Below are positions 25,001-37,500 of a stretch of 64,000 nt of DNA, in pieces (within the stretch, counting starts at the first letter, position 1; the number at the start of each line of letters is the position of its first letter). Source of the DNA: Lottia gigantea (lineage: Eukaryota > Mollusca > Gastropoda > Lottiidae); contig NW_008708401.1 in assembly GCF_000327385.1 (NCBI RefSeq), positions 2,935,165 to 2,999,164 on the forward strand, given 5' to 3'. Made by a program: the position numbers and the translations under genes. The notes under the pieces were generated by a model. It saw only the letters and a list, made by a program, of their open reading frames with translations, made no database searches and was not told the origin of the DNA.

Positions 25001-28000
25001 AGTATCTTGTATAACTTTCTCCATATTAATATCACCTCCAGCCACACTAAACATAGTTGTTCTCTGTCTAGATAACTCTTCTCGTAATGCCTAGTAAGAT
25101 AAATAGTATTCATATATATAGACACTGAAACTTGCATTCTAACACAGCTTCAAGTCTAGCAGACGTCAAGATAGTGCCTTAGAGTTTTATAACTGGAATT
25201 CCCTTGTCACTAATACAGGTCAGAGAGGATCGCTTGCTACAGACTTTGCACATTGTAGACCCTTTGACAATTAGAAACAAATGAGTAGGCTAAAGCTGTT
25301 GTACTGGTAAAAGTTTAGATGCACACTGCATCGCATTTGTAAAACCCCACACAAAAGAGAGCAATTGTCTGAATAAGAAAGCATTCTGTGAAGCCCTTTG
25401 TGTAAAAATCTCTTGAGTGTTGAATCTATAAAAAGATTAAGCTGGCAAATTTCCCCTCATTAAACACTGCATGGCCTTGAATCTATTTCTAAATACGAAA
25501 TAGACCTGAAAATACCTTGATTTCACACTGCATCTCTTCAAACCTTATAGACTGTATATCTCTATTAACTATAGGTTTATTCTTAATATTTCTAGCCTAG
25601 AGAATAAAAACAAATGTTCAAGTTTATACATCATCATATTCTTTACTCCTTTCATAACTTCTTGTTCCAAAAAATTTCTTTTTATGGCTGTTTTTGTTTT
25701 CATCTCTGACGTACTGTTTTACTTACATAAGTATAATTTTCTTACTAATTTCCTAAAATAAAACTTCATAATTTGGATGATAAAGGCAAGAAGAAGGATA
25801 ATTAACATGGATAAGGTAAACTGAAGAACAAGGATTTTACTTACCCTGTTAGCATATTTTAATGCATTGAGAGATTCATCTAAATTAGAGGCAGCAGGAC
25901 TAATACAACAAATCATTAATGTTTTAGCATTACCACCTAGTGAATCCTACAAATATACAATATATTGAACTCATATACAGAACCTACTGAATAGAACTGT
26001 TAGTAAACATTCCTTGAATTCAGTTAGCATTTACCATGGTTTTCTTTATTCAAAAAATAAATGCAGTAAATAAACCTACCTTTAATAACCTAGTTATTTT
26101 AGAATCTCTATAAGGAATGTGTGTAGATTTTTTCTTGGGATCACCTAGAGCACTAATAACATTACCTAATGATAGTAAACCTGTATTGATATGGATAGAT
26201 TCTGAAAATATATATTACAATTTAACATTGAGATGTGGGTATCTAAACTGTATCTAGGAAGATATTAGAGAATTGAGAACAGAAGCATTTCCAAAATGTC
26301 TACCGATGTGACTCAATGAGAGGCATATAAAATCAGTACTTGATAGCTTAAATTTGATACATATCTCATGTTGCCTGCATAGTGATTGCTATATGTCATC
26401 TAAAGAATCCTTGCTTCATATTTGATAGAAATAAAATTAAATGAATAGTCAAAAATCACACTATAAATATTTATGGTACTGTTTGATCTCAAGATTGTTT
26501 GTAAAAACAGTCAGTATCATTTCTTACCTTTAAATCTATCTCCAACATTACCAGTTCTATGAGCTCGTTCAGAACCAGCCAAATCAACAAAATGAAATTT
26601 ACCACACATAAAATGAGACAGATCTGAAAGAAATCACACAGCATGTTGTAAGGGAAGTTAAATCTGTTAAATTGCCCGTACTTTTCCTTTCAGAATATTA
26701 TCAATCTTTATTTAGAACTGTATTTTAAGCAAAGAAATATCAAGTTCTAGCTTTGTGACCTTAGCCCATGAAATTTATAGGAAAAAAGAACGCAAAAGAT
26801 CAATCCATTGACAAATCTAGAGTATAAGCATCAGTCAAAAATTACTAAGAAGGGACATGAAACAAAATTATAAATAAATAAATAGAGTATAAAGATACTA
26901 ACCTGGTAAAGAGTCAGAACTATCAGAACTTACTCTTCTTGATTTACAACTACTATTTCTACTATTTTCAAAATCAGACTCCTGCCATGTTTGACCTACA
27001 CAAGAAAAAACATTAATTTATCAAAGAATGGTTTTGTGTTTTAGTTATGTTTGAAAACTTTTCTAAATCTTCCTTCTTTACGAGATTTAAGAGATTCAGT
27101 ATTATATAATGAAAAGTATTATTAGTATATTTTTAAAATGACGAAAAAAAAATGGCTGAGAAGTGTCCAATAGATAGAATTCTATCTTGATAATGTGAAT
27201 AATATTGGACAAGCATAAGTTTTTTTTTAAGAAATTGGAAAGCAGAAAGGCTTTAGATGCCATTATTTGGTGTGAGAAAACTAATTTATACAGATTACAC
27301 TCTTATTTTGCAGGAATCAGGTCAGTAACAATCAATATAATCACTATAACCTGTCTATATCTTATATAGTTACACAGTGTGAGATACATGCATGTTTATC
27401 CAGAAATCTAATTAATATAGAACATTAATCACCAATATCACAGCAGGACAACAATTAGCATAAAGACATACTGGGTAAAAATCTCAGAAATAATTGACAA
27501 AAGCTCATTTCATGCTTCTGACACATGCTTTGGACATGAAATTCTCATCAGGACAGTTGGTTTGGAAATGAGGTAATTGACATCACTGAATAAAAGCAAT
27601 ATGTGCATGAGACAAACAGCATATTTACAATAGAATCTTGATTCAAGTCAATCTGACAATTACATCAAAGTGCAGTTCTAAACCAATATGACCAGCTAAA
27701 AATGGAGATTTACTTCCATTTTATGCCTATTTTGAAGGGAATGAAGTCCAAAGAATCAAAATTATGTTGATTTTCATACGCAATGAATCAGATGATAAAA
27801 TAAGATCAACCGTATAATACTTACCAATAACAATAGTAAAGACTGAATGTGAACGACTGGAATGTTCATTCATCTGAGTAGAACCAGTATGTCTAGCAGC
27901 TGATCCTGCTTCTAATAAATCCATAACTTCATCTAATGATTCACATATAACATCTCTTGTACCAGTCACAACTATAATGACAACAAAATTAACAGGACAA

Positions 28001-30051
28001 TCAACAAAGCTCAACGCTAAAATAACCAAAAAAATTACATTGTATCCTTGAATGATTTCTACATATTCTACAATTGGAATCTCTAACGGTAAATATTGAC
28101 AGTGAAATAACTTGCCAGTAGCAATTTTAATTGTTGTCAGCAAAGGTGTAGTGGGTTTGAATAAAAATAGAAATAAAGGAAATAAAAATATGATGCTGGT
28201 TAGCCAGTTTAATGTGGAACGATAACCAAGATAAGTTCTTCATCATGATGATACAATTAATGAAATAACAATTACTGATTCTTACTAGTAGAATCTCAAG
28301 AAAATTTCATACCTGTGTTTCCATTTTCATCTTCTCTAACATGTAAATCTTTATTGGTACTATCAGTGTCTAATAAATCTTTTAATTCTTCTTTATATAG
28401 TTCAATATACGATACTTTTATACTGTATTCCACGTGACTATTTTCCTGTAATCATAACTCATCATTAATATTATGCAAAACTACATTTCACTGATAAGGC
28501 AATTTTTTGTTAGCTGGAGCATCAATTTTGCAGACAAAAAAAGTATCTAACTCAGGTTATTATAGATAAACAGTACAATTTACCACAACATTGATTAAAT
28601 CTATCAGTTTAAACATGCACATTTTAGATTATGTGCATGCTCACCAGCCTGGAAGACTTGGATCAATGTTTGTCTATGTATGCATGTAAGAGTGGCTGAC
28701 ATGATTGGATGAGAAAAAGAGGCCTTGACTGCTGCATACTATGATCTCTGACTTGTTGTAAACAGAGCACATGAATAAAGAGTAGTTTAACTTACCTGCA
28801 TTATTTGAAACATATGTTTAATAGCTCTAGGTAAAATACCATATTCCTCTTCAGTTAGAGATGTAATATTACCTCCTCCTATAGTATATGTTTTACCAGA
28901 GCCCTAAAATATATATCATTACTTGATAAAATGGAACCAAGTGATATCAATTTAAATAGAATTTAGATAGACAGCGACCATGGAGAATGTCTTCCAGTTG
29001 ATTCTTGTCCAACTCCTTACAGTTAAATATCCATTTATATCTAATGTTACATACACAAATACAATCTTAACTAAAGCTTTTTCCCTATCATATCAATATA
29101 ACATCTAATTTAAAAAAAATAGATCAAATTTGATTGCACTGTGTTGTGAAAGGTACTCTCTTGAAAGAAAGGCTGCATCACTATTTTTCATCAAAAAAGC
29201 ATACAGTTAATATATTCATGTATACAAGTTATCATACTTACAGTTTGCCCATATGCAAACACAGTTGAATTATAACCTTCAAATAAACTGTTGACTAATG
29301 GGGAGACACAGGTTTCAAAAACTTCAGCCTACAAGTACAAAGTACAGTTATCAATCTAATTTTAACATGATGCATAATGATATAAGTTGAAAACTTAATT
29401 AAAATAACAGAGAAAATAACTTGAAAATTTTGATTAATGTTGAAAAGACAACAAAAGAAATACATTTTCAAGCTAAGGTTGCTAAAAACACTTTCAATGG
29501 GGTATTTTGCTAGGAAAGTGGGTCAGTTTATCTACTTTTTTCAAGGTCTAACACAATAAATGCTGCAATATTGGGAGTCAACCAACCTGTGAGACTTTAT
29601 GAGACAGTACATAATCATAGGTAAAAGCTTTATCTTTTCCTATGACAATTTGTTTAGATGTAGGTATAATACGGACACATTTCTGTTCAGAAGCTACTTG
29701 TTCTTTTGGCAGTAAAGGGCGAACCTGAAACGAGGAATAGACATCAAAATAATAATACTGGTATCTGTACTTATTCTTGGACTTTTCAGGGTAAGTAAGG
29801 ATTCTTTATTCAATCTATACAGTCACGTCAAGCTGACTTCAAGACAATGTATTATGTTATATTATTTTATATGTTTTACAATTTACATATTGGATACTTT
29901 CAATAAATAAAGATTAATTCCATATTTTCAACATTTTAACTAATTTATATGGTACATAGACCTACATTACAACTGGATGAAAACTTTGATACAAATCAAT
30001 CAACACAAAATATCTTACCCTTACTGCCACTTGAACATTATCATCCGACAT
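16090..30051 (-). CDS. KIF27: Kinesin-4 family KIF27/KIF7 (Costal-2-related), complete
   Basis: Thirty-five coding exons join with consistent phase to 1359 aa (human KIF27 1401, KIF7 1343). 5' to 3': 30019-30051, 29587-29724, 29242-29328, 28796-28903, 28313-28445, 27825-27971, 26903-26995, 26528-26623, 26080-26201, 25845-25946, 25516-25596, 24966-25090, 24520-24655, 23764-23847, 23560-23646, 23219-23338, 22858-22971, 22343-22527, 21985-22082, 21506-21701, 21019-21115, 20599-20702, 20365-20472, 20018-20117, 19626-19768, 19209-19305, 18958-19062, 18555-18769, 18171-18285, 17780-17917, 17396-17583, 17056-17159, 16779-16842, 16323-16495, 16090-16133. The motor domain shows P-loop GQTGSGKT (84-91), switch I NEHSSRSH (201-208), switch II DLAGSE (260-265) and the neck start [13 protein letters not shown]. 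Long coiled coils follow to about residue 1250, with family blocks such as [15 protein letters not shown]-like and [13 protein letters not shown], then a tail with SRRDLRPMT ending NPWGQ. The family acts in cilia and Hedgehog signalling; invertebrates often have one KIF27/KIF7 gene. The acceptor at 30075-30076 implies a noncoding 5' exon near 30470-30570. Confidence 0.96.
20201..20285. repeat. Dispersed repeat fragment (copy 1 of 2 in window)
   Basis: In the KIF27 intron between exons 23 and 24. It shares ACTGAAAAT-G-AATGGTGCAAAT--ATGCT and the following ACATAAAA...AAAA-ATC segments with 61221-61330, more than 40 kb away. The similarity is imperfect, as for an old interspersed family. No coding content. 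Confidence 0.5.
22242..22382 (-). repeat. 47-bp triplication covering a KIF27 splice donor
   Basis: Three head-to-tail copies start at 22242, 22289 and 22336. They differ at only one or two bases. The unit contains the last part of KIF27 exon 18 plus its GTAAGT donor, so the transcript has three equally good donors 47 nt apart. Only the first (exon end at 22343) keeps the reading frame into exon 19. Each copy carries an in-frame TAA within the donor itself, so use of either downstream donor would end the protein near residue 664. Confidence 0.9.
24196..24446. repeat. Mollusc-type dispersed repeat (SINE-like)
   Basis: In the KIF27 intron between exons 13 and 14. The segment begins near GGGCAATAACTCTGC, continues with AAATTCGAACTTGATCT-like and TTTCATTTGATTGCATC-like blocks, then a run of GGACGG-type short repeats, then ATACGTCCAC, and ends in GGCGTATAAAAAGG. 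From memory this block order is typical of abundant noncoding repeats in bivalve and gastropod genomes. It is more GC-rich than its intron and carries no ORF. Confidence 0.6.
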
Positions 30052-30743
30052 CTTTGTAATCTGTTTACATTATCCTATAATAAAATCAAAAATGGAATAA
30101 GGCTACTTTCAAAATTTTGCAGTTATTCTTTTTTAAAGACATGAAAAATAACTTAAATGTAATGTACGGTATGATAATTATAATGCATTTCTTTTTTAAG
30201 TAGGATCCAGTGGGGCATGAATCATATAACAATATTCTTATTTAAGGCATTGCCGATCGGGTTCTGAAATCCATTCTAATTCATTGTGACTTTGTTCAAA
30301 TTACTTTTGCATATGAGTCTTGGTTGGACTTGAGACTAGAGGTTGAGGGAAAGAAAATTCTAAATTTCTAACTAAAATCATGAAAAGATTTTCAACATTT
30401 TTAATAAACAAAATATCTTAAAACAAGCCATTTTTGAAAGTTTGCATAACTCAAATTTCTGAAAATTACCTGTAAAGATTTAATTTATAGGGTATTTGAT
30501 AGCTATTTCTTCCTCAGTAACGATGTAAACAATTTTTATCGATTTGTTTCCGACGCCATCTTGAAAGAATGCGAGTAGTCTTGTTTTTCCAGAAAAGAAC
30601 AAGATCTGTTTAAGTCAAATCGTACTTAATGGACAAATCTAACGAAACTTGTTGACTCTTGTATTGCCTTTGATACCTTGGTTAAATCAGAAACGGGTTC
30701 GTGTCTAAAGTTCTGACATAAATGTAATAAATAAAAAGTAATA

Positions 30744-30778
30744 AATGACTGGTCCTTTATAACCGGAAGCCAAGCTAA
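30744..30778 (+). promoter_or_regulatory. 35-bp direct repeat copy 1 with ETS-like ACCGGAAGC
   Basis: Identical over 35 bp to 31022-31056. The core ACCGGAAGC fits the ETS/GABPA consensus, a site type frequent in bidirectional promoters. It is placed between the inferred KIF27 and SAP30BP start sites. Confidence 0.7.
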
Positions 30779-31021
30779 AATTTTTAGTCATTTGGGGCGT
30801 TTTGTCCAAATTGTTTTACTTTGCCTGTCAGTATATGGACAGGTTGACTAAGTTTTCCGGTGAGAACTCGTTTGTTTGGAATAGTAATAACAAAAACTTA
30901 TATTTTCCATAATCTAAGTCAATTGGCATTAATTTGACCTGTTTCAATTTTGGACAATTGAAATTAAAAATAAATGGTTTGGAATTTTTTAGCTAAACTA
31001 ACTAATCAACCCGTCTAGTGT

Positions 31022-31056
31022 AATGACTGGTCCTTTATAACCGGAAGCCAAGCTAA
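31022..31056 (+). promoter_or_regulatory. 35-bp direct repeat copy 2 with ETS-like ACCGGAAGC
   Basis: Perfect copy of 30744-30778, 278 bp further on. It lies about 45 bp before the GTGAGTAAA donor that could end the noncoding first exon of SAP30BP, a natural place for a promoter element. Confidence 0.7.
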
Positions 31057-31600
31057 TCTTCGTCGTTTACTTTTTGTTACTTCTCTTAACATTTATTTAA
31101 TGTGAGTAAATATAGCGATTCATAACTGTAATTATGTCCCAAATAATGTTAGTTTCTAAATAGAAATACCTATAATACTTGTACAGACTACACCATTGCC
31201 CTTTAAGATCCTGCATTGGTGGTTACACTACTACAATTGTGACAATCTCTCATCAAGTCTCACTCTCAGTCTCACACTCTGTGTATGGCCCTAACCAGTT
31301 TTGCTGTTAACAGTCTGAGACTGAGTCTAATGACTTATCTTCCTTTTCGTGTAACAAATTTTTACAAAATAAACAGAATTTATATTCTTAGAATTTAGAA
31401 TGACTATGGGTTGATGTTGATTATTTAAGAATGTTTCCTGTATGAACTTCATGTAAATGAAAATACGAAAACACTTCACTTAAACCAATTTAAACTTGAA
31501 GACAAGCCTAAACTAAAGTAATAATATTGTCATTGGATTGAAATTTATGTGTTTTACACATAGCGAGTTACCATTTATTTTTCAGTAGCCTATGTAAACC

Positions 31601-34593
31601 ATGACGTTAGAAAAAAAAGAAAGTTCAACAGCAATTTCATCATTATTATCTCAATATGGTGATGTTTCTGATGAAGAAATGCCTAATGATGGATCAAGTG
31701 CTGTAGACAATATATCAGATGAAGAAGTAGATCATTTAAAACATAAATTACATGCCAAAGTTGATGTTGTTGAAGATGAAAACTCCTCTAGTAGCATCAA
31801 GGATCCAGGCACAGATACACCAGTCAAAAAGAAAGCTAAGAAAAGTAAACTTATATATTATTTCATTTTATGACTGTATGTATTATATCATTTGAAATTT
31901 ACATAACATTTTTCTCAACTCTCTGGTATTTTCAGAGTTGAAAAAATTAATCATTGGTTTGTTAATGTGAGACCACAGACGACAGTATATTTTGATGTTA
32001 GGTTATCCAAGTTGGGCTTTCAAAGTATGACCTTAGACTTGAATACCAACTGAAAGCTGAATTGAAAGTCCTGATCATTGGGTATATTTGGTTATCAATA
32101 GTCTAATGATAAATCTGTTTATTTCAGCTGCCCTGGTATCATATGTTGGTGATGATCATGAAGAAGATAAAAGTTCATCAGAGAGTGAACGCACAGTAGA
32201 AGATATAGATGATTATCAATTTAACACATCAAAGGTAGGTTCCCCTTCCGCAGTCGTAACTTGAAACTTCTGAAATATTGCCTTCGAGAGAGACAGCTTT
32301 ACTTGAAAATTTATTAATTTCAATGTGTAACCATTAACACTTTGATTAGTCATAGTGATAGGATTTGTATTTTATAACTAGTTTACCCTATGTCTTAATA
32401 CCTTTTGTTGAAATGTTTTATTATTTTTCCAGGGTGGTAGCTGTTTAGAAACAGAAGTAGCTTGTAAGTAATTTGAATATAAATCATATAAGAAATTACG
32501 CTGAATTTATGAAGGTATTGAAAATGCTTGACAGAAAATGTTGTAAAAACCATGTTTGGTCTGGTGTTGCTTTTTATATTCACTTCTATCATAATAAGTA
32601 ACGTTCCAGAAATTGCTTATTTCCTTATTTTCTGTACTGATTTCAGCCTCATTATCAAGAAGTGTATTATATATGCCAGCAGAAGATATAAAATTACCAC
32701 CAGAGCCATCTGGTAAATGTTCCAAAGCTTTACAAGTAAGTGACTTGATTAGCAGAATTATTATTTTAATAGTCGTAAGGATGTTTTTCAAACTTTTTAT
32801 GTACATTAGGAACACTTACAGCTTTGAAATGTGCCATTAGATATGCTTGTAATCCAATGTCAATGAAACAGCAATTTGCGTTCATCAATTGCTCTGAAAA
32901 AAGATGTGAAAAAGATAGATATCCTCATCATCCTGAATTATAATTCTATGATTATGAATAATTTTACAGGATAAAATATCTAGTTTATATGAGAAAATGA
33001 GAAGAGAAGGTTTGAATTTAAACAGAACTATACAGAATAGAAAAGATTTTAGAAACCCAAGGTAAATTTTCATTAACTGTCTTATTAACAAAAAAGGCAT
33101 GAAGTTTAAAATAATGTTGATGCTTTCTGAGATATTGAGTGTCCCTGACCTCATCTAATCATACTCTACAAGGTACATGTGTAACATTTTAAAGACATCA
33201 AGCATTCTTATCAATATGGCTATTTATGGTTAGTCTGCCAAAGAGAGATAATATTTGACTCTATTATTTTTAATATTTCTTTTCAGTATATATGAGAAAT
33301 TAATAGACTTTTGTAGTATAGATTCACATGGCTCAAATTTTCCCACTGTAAGTATATGATTTTTTTTTTTGTAACTGAGTTGTCATTGCAAATTATCAAA
33401 ATTTAGAATCTTCTGATTTTTGTAAGCTGTTTTCAAGACAAGACTGAGGATATGTCCATAAATTTTTTATATTGTATCAAATTATTGTATTATCCACACT
33501 TTGTATCAGAATTTCCCTGAGCATTCTTCAAATCACTGGAAGTTGCATCAGATGTGATTTCTTGCTCTGAGAAAGATTTGAGGGTGCCAGACCCCAGCAG
33601 ACTACAATCTAACTCCCTACTTACTGATCTATCCTTTCGCACATGTTCAATGATGTTTTTTTTAGGAAATTTACAATCCTTATTTATGGTCTAAAGAGTC
33701 TTACTATGATGAATTAGGTAAGTTAAATGTAAAGTTTTTAGTTTATTATTTGTCAGTTCAGATATGTTAGATTTCATAATTGGATTTTGTCTTATCTAAT
33801 TAAAACCAGATGTTAATTTCGTTTCCATTTTAACATGATATTTTTTGCCTCTAACAAGATTTTTTCCAAGGTTCTAATTACAATATTTTGAACCAATCAG
33901 AGCTCTTTCTACTTTTTTGTTCTTTGAAGAAATCGCAAACTTCTTTTATTATAGATAAAGTTCAAAAGAAAGAAATGGAAAAAAGAGAAAAGGATAGAAA
34001 AGATAAAACCAAAGTAAGTATCGTTATTTATTTATATTGCAGCTCAAAACCACAAATAATATTGTACTCTGGTTCAATTGTAATTTATGATATTCTAGAA
34101 CACTGCAAAGAACTTCAAGAGCTGTGTTATCTTTCTGCTAAAGGTCTTCATATTTATATTTATAGGTTGAATTTGTAGTTGGTACAAAGAAATCTCATTC
34201 TACAGAATCTGCAGGTAATATCAGGTTGAGAGTTTGAATCTTGGTGGTGTTTGATTGAGTCAAACAAGTCTTGGTCATTGGTTCTTACCTTGGCCAAAGT
34301 GCCAAAATCTGATGACTTTGAATAAGTTGGTTGTTCCTAATTGTTTCAATTACATCAGTTGTAAATAGTTATGCATAATCTGCCAAGCTAGAAGACAAGA
34401 TCTTCAAATATGAACTTGCAAAATTTTTTTTTTTTTCTTTCTCTTAAATCAAATTGTTTATATTTCAGATGACAAGAAACGTAAATCAAAATGGGATTCA
34501 GCGCCTCATGCCTCATCATTAACTACCTCAATCACTGGAACCAAATCAACTGTTATCTCAGCTATAGGTGTCATTTCTAAAAAGTCTAAGTGA
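31601..34593 (+). CDS. SAP30BP: SAP30-binding protein (SAP30BP/HCNGP), complete
   Basis: Ten coding exons: 31601-31844, 32128-32234, 32433-32463, 32647-32735, 32970-33061, 33287-33347, 33666-33717, 33955-34013, 34166-34214, 34469-34593. The joined frame gives 302 aa (human 308). The N-terminal part is acidic and serine-rich with low conservation. The HCNGP core is clear: PPEPSGKCSKALQDKI, then FRNPSIYEKLIDFCSID, then LWSKESYYDEL, then EFVVGTKK. The C terminus has KRKSKWDSA and ends STVISAIGVISKKSK, both conserved in the family. The family is nuclear, binds the SAP30 corepressor subunit and has a role in splicing of short introns. Exon 3 is only 31 nt. A poly(A) signal AATAAA is at 34829-34834. 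Divergent from KIF27. Confidence 0.96.
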
Positions 34594-37500
34594 TCATGGA
34601 ACTTGTATAGCTTTTTGGAATACATGTCATTGAGTCTTGATAAAAACTAACTTTGCCTAGTCTTGGTTGAAAGTTGTTTTCTCCTAAGGAAAGCTAAGTA
34701 GGACGTAAAACTCCATTCCATTTCCTAAGGAAAGCTGATCTTCCATTGGAACCACTATACATCATCATCATTCAGACAGATATGGACCTTTTCATAAATC
34801 AATCATTTGTATATATTTGTACATTCGAAATAAAGTTAGAAAAGTGACATATTTGTTTGGACATAGAAATATCTATGGTACTTTTAATTCAGAAGGCATT
34901 ATCTAATAAAATTTAAAAATCTAGCACGCTGACTGAATTAGTTTGTTGATTCAAGTTACACCCCTTTTAGAAAATTATTGCATCATTGTCATATTTCCTG
35001 TATGTCCTGAACATTCTACACCGTAAGTTGCCAAGTTTCAAAGTGTTTCAAATAGTAAGTCTAACTCAGTGGTTGAGCTCAGTGGTTGATGGCTCGAGTT
35101 GCGCCCCTTATTTCATTACTATTTATTGTTTACGGAATGAGTCCTTGTCGATTTATAAATCAGATAAAACACTTTTTCTTGGGGGTTTTATATTAAAAAC
35201 CCTTTCTTTCGGGAAATCTATGAGGATGGTGGTATTTAAAATATCATATTGTTTTCCTATACAATTACACATTATGTACTTAATAAAACTTTGGAGATTG
35301 CCACAGCCTACGGGAACTAACCTTATACCGCTATAATTGAATATCGGACTATACTCTCTCTTCTCCGTGTGATTTATAACTGTGGCTATTTAGATGTTTG
35401 AAGCTTTAATTGTTCATAAAAAGTCACTAACAAATGGCGACAAGTGTGCCAATGTTGACTTTATTTTGTCAACGTAGCTTGACATGTAAACACTAAACAG
35501 ATTATCGTGTATCTATAAACTTTCTTACTGTGTGTTGTGACCAGAAGTGCCCTGTTGTGTGTCATACCTTGGTGACATCACCATATTTATTTTATCCACT
35601 ATAACAAGTATGATGATGTCATGCATTACATTCTGGGTGGACACGAATCTTATTTAGATTATTTTATTTTTAATCCAGATGTATTCTACTCATGTGAAAT
35701 ATTTAGACAATCGGTCAAGTACAAAAGAGAAAATTAATATTTCAAATGAAGGTTCAAGTCGACCTTGCGACTTGCAGAAACTCAGATAAAGACTGCTGTT
35801 ATCTGAGCGATCAGATATTATTTCTATGAAAATTGAAATATCAGTCTCAAAATAGTACTTTTAGTCTGATAAAAATAGGCCTATAAACATAAGCACACAT
35901 TATGTCTTCAAAATTTGTTTTTACAGAGGCCCATTTTCAGCCAAAAATTTCGACTTTTCTGGGAAACGTGTTTCTTTCCCATAAAAACTTACAAAAAAAT
36001 ATGATTTTATCAACCAAAGACATTCTAAGACTAACAGTACTATTATTTAGGCTGCTATTCCAATTCTCATAAAAACAATTGATAATTTTTTTTTACTTTG
36101 CTCAGACAATAGTAACTAGCTGTAATTGGGAGAATCTGATCAATTGTACACATGAGCGCACAAAGACTGAAAATTGATGTTGTAATCGGTTGTCGCCATT
36201 GGCCCATTTCTGCTTTCAACCAAAATTGGATCTTGTTAACCTTGGTCGCTAGTATACATTACGGTCAATATGCTCATGTTATCTCGCTACTACAAAGGGA
36301 AAGGGGGGGCGAAATATCTGACTTTGCCCGAATTTCTAACCTGGTTATGAGACTTTTGCCCGACAAAACATGTCTTCGGGGCTACGAAGGGGGGGAGGTG
36401 TTACTGAAGTTGATGTAAATGGCGTTTTGCGTCGTGTGCCCTGCTGATAATTGTTGAACATCATAATTATATTAGTTGTAAAGTTTGTAATTTATATGTT
36501 GGCCTACAGCTATTTTATTGACAGCAACAAATGTTGTCAATGTCATGTTCTGCTCAAGCGATGGTAGTGGTCTTTTAGTGGTGAGGCAAATTTCATTGAG
36601 GTTCAAGTTTTTGAAAATGATTTTTCAGTCCCTACGAAAATGGATACTGATCGTAACTGAGACTATATACGGACAAACTCGGACTGGTAGGGCGTCATGT
36701 GTTCCTGTCTCACAATTATTAATTTATAAGCTATCCGTAGGAAGGAAGAAAATGTTACTTTATATTCAAAATATGTTCATGATTGGGAAAGTTTCGAGCT
36801 AAGATGAACTAAATTTGACCGTTCTCCTCCCACCAAACACTATTACCACTGTCTTAAATGATATCAAGATTTTGTTACGTTACGTAGATGAAATTCAAAA
36901 CAGCCACTTTAGAAATATATGCATATATCATTTCAACACTTTACAAGCATTGTAATTCAATATACATCTATTATTATTAACGTTTGATTTGCAGTTCTGT
37001 GTAAACATTTTTTGCTCGGAATTTGAATGAGAAAGAAATTGCAAGTATGTGTTAATTAACATTTAACTACGTTGTTGCTTCATCTTTTTCTCTCATTATT
37101 TATATCTTTGACAGTTTCGTGGCAGGCGTTAGAACATTTTCCCATTAAGATTTTTGTCTAAATCTAAATACAGATCAAATGTTGAGGATCGTCATTCTGT
37201 TTTTTGTGCACCAACTGTAGACACAGCAAGATTGTAAGGTTGCAGGAAGAAAATTGCACATTTAATTTCGATCATATAGACTTGTAGGAATCCGAAAAGA
37301 TTCTATGAATCACTACCACCGAATACATTTTCTAAATAATGTCATTGTATGTGTCTCTGAAATATTTAACACATTTCTGGGAATGGTTTAATAGATTTTT
37401 TGATAACAAATTATCTTCCACTCCTCGTTTCTTACAAACCAACTGTGGAATCAGACTTCAAACAAACCCAATCCAGAAAAAATATTAAAAGTTTAAAGGG

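Larger units (their letters stand above)
30052..31600. promoter_or_regulatory. Shared 5' region of KIF27 and SAP30BP
   Basis: 1.55 kb between the two divergent start codons. On the KIF27 side a short UTR segment (30052-30074) follows an acceptor, and a donor (complement of ACCTGTAAAG at about 30470) suggests a noncoding first exon over TCAAGATGGCGTCGG near 30560, a YY1-like element. On the SAP30BP side an acceptor precedes 31585, and a plausible donor (GTGAGTAAA) lies near 31100. Between them are two copies of a 35-bp repeat with an ETS-type core. Confidence 0.55.

Noticed and set aside
35060-35110. GAGCTCAGTGG followed by GGCTCGAGTT, resembling tRNA promoter boxes
   Set aside because: The two boxes are far too close for a tRNA or tRNA-derived SINE and no cloverleaf forms around them.
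34986-36802. Several 85-116 aa ORFs downstream of SAP30BP
   Set aside because: No homology that I can recognise, no splice signals and no codon bias distinct from noncoding DNA.
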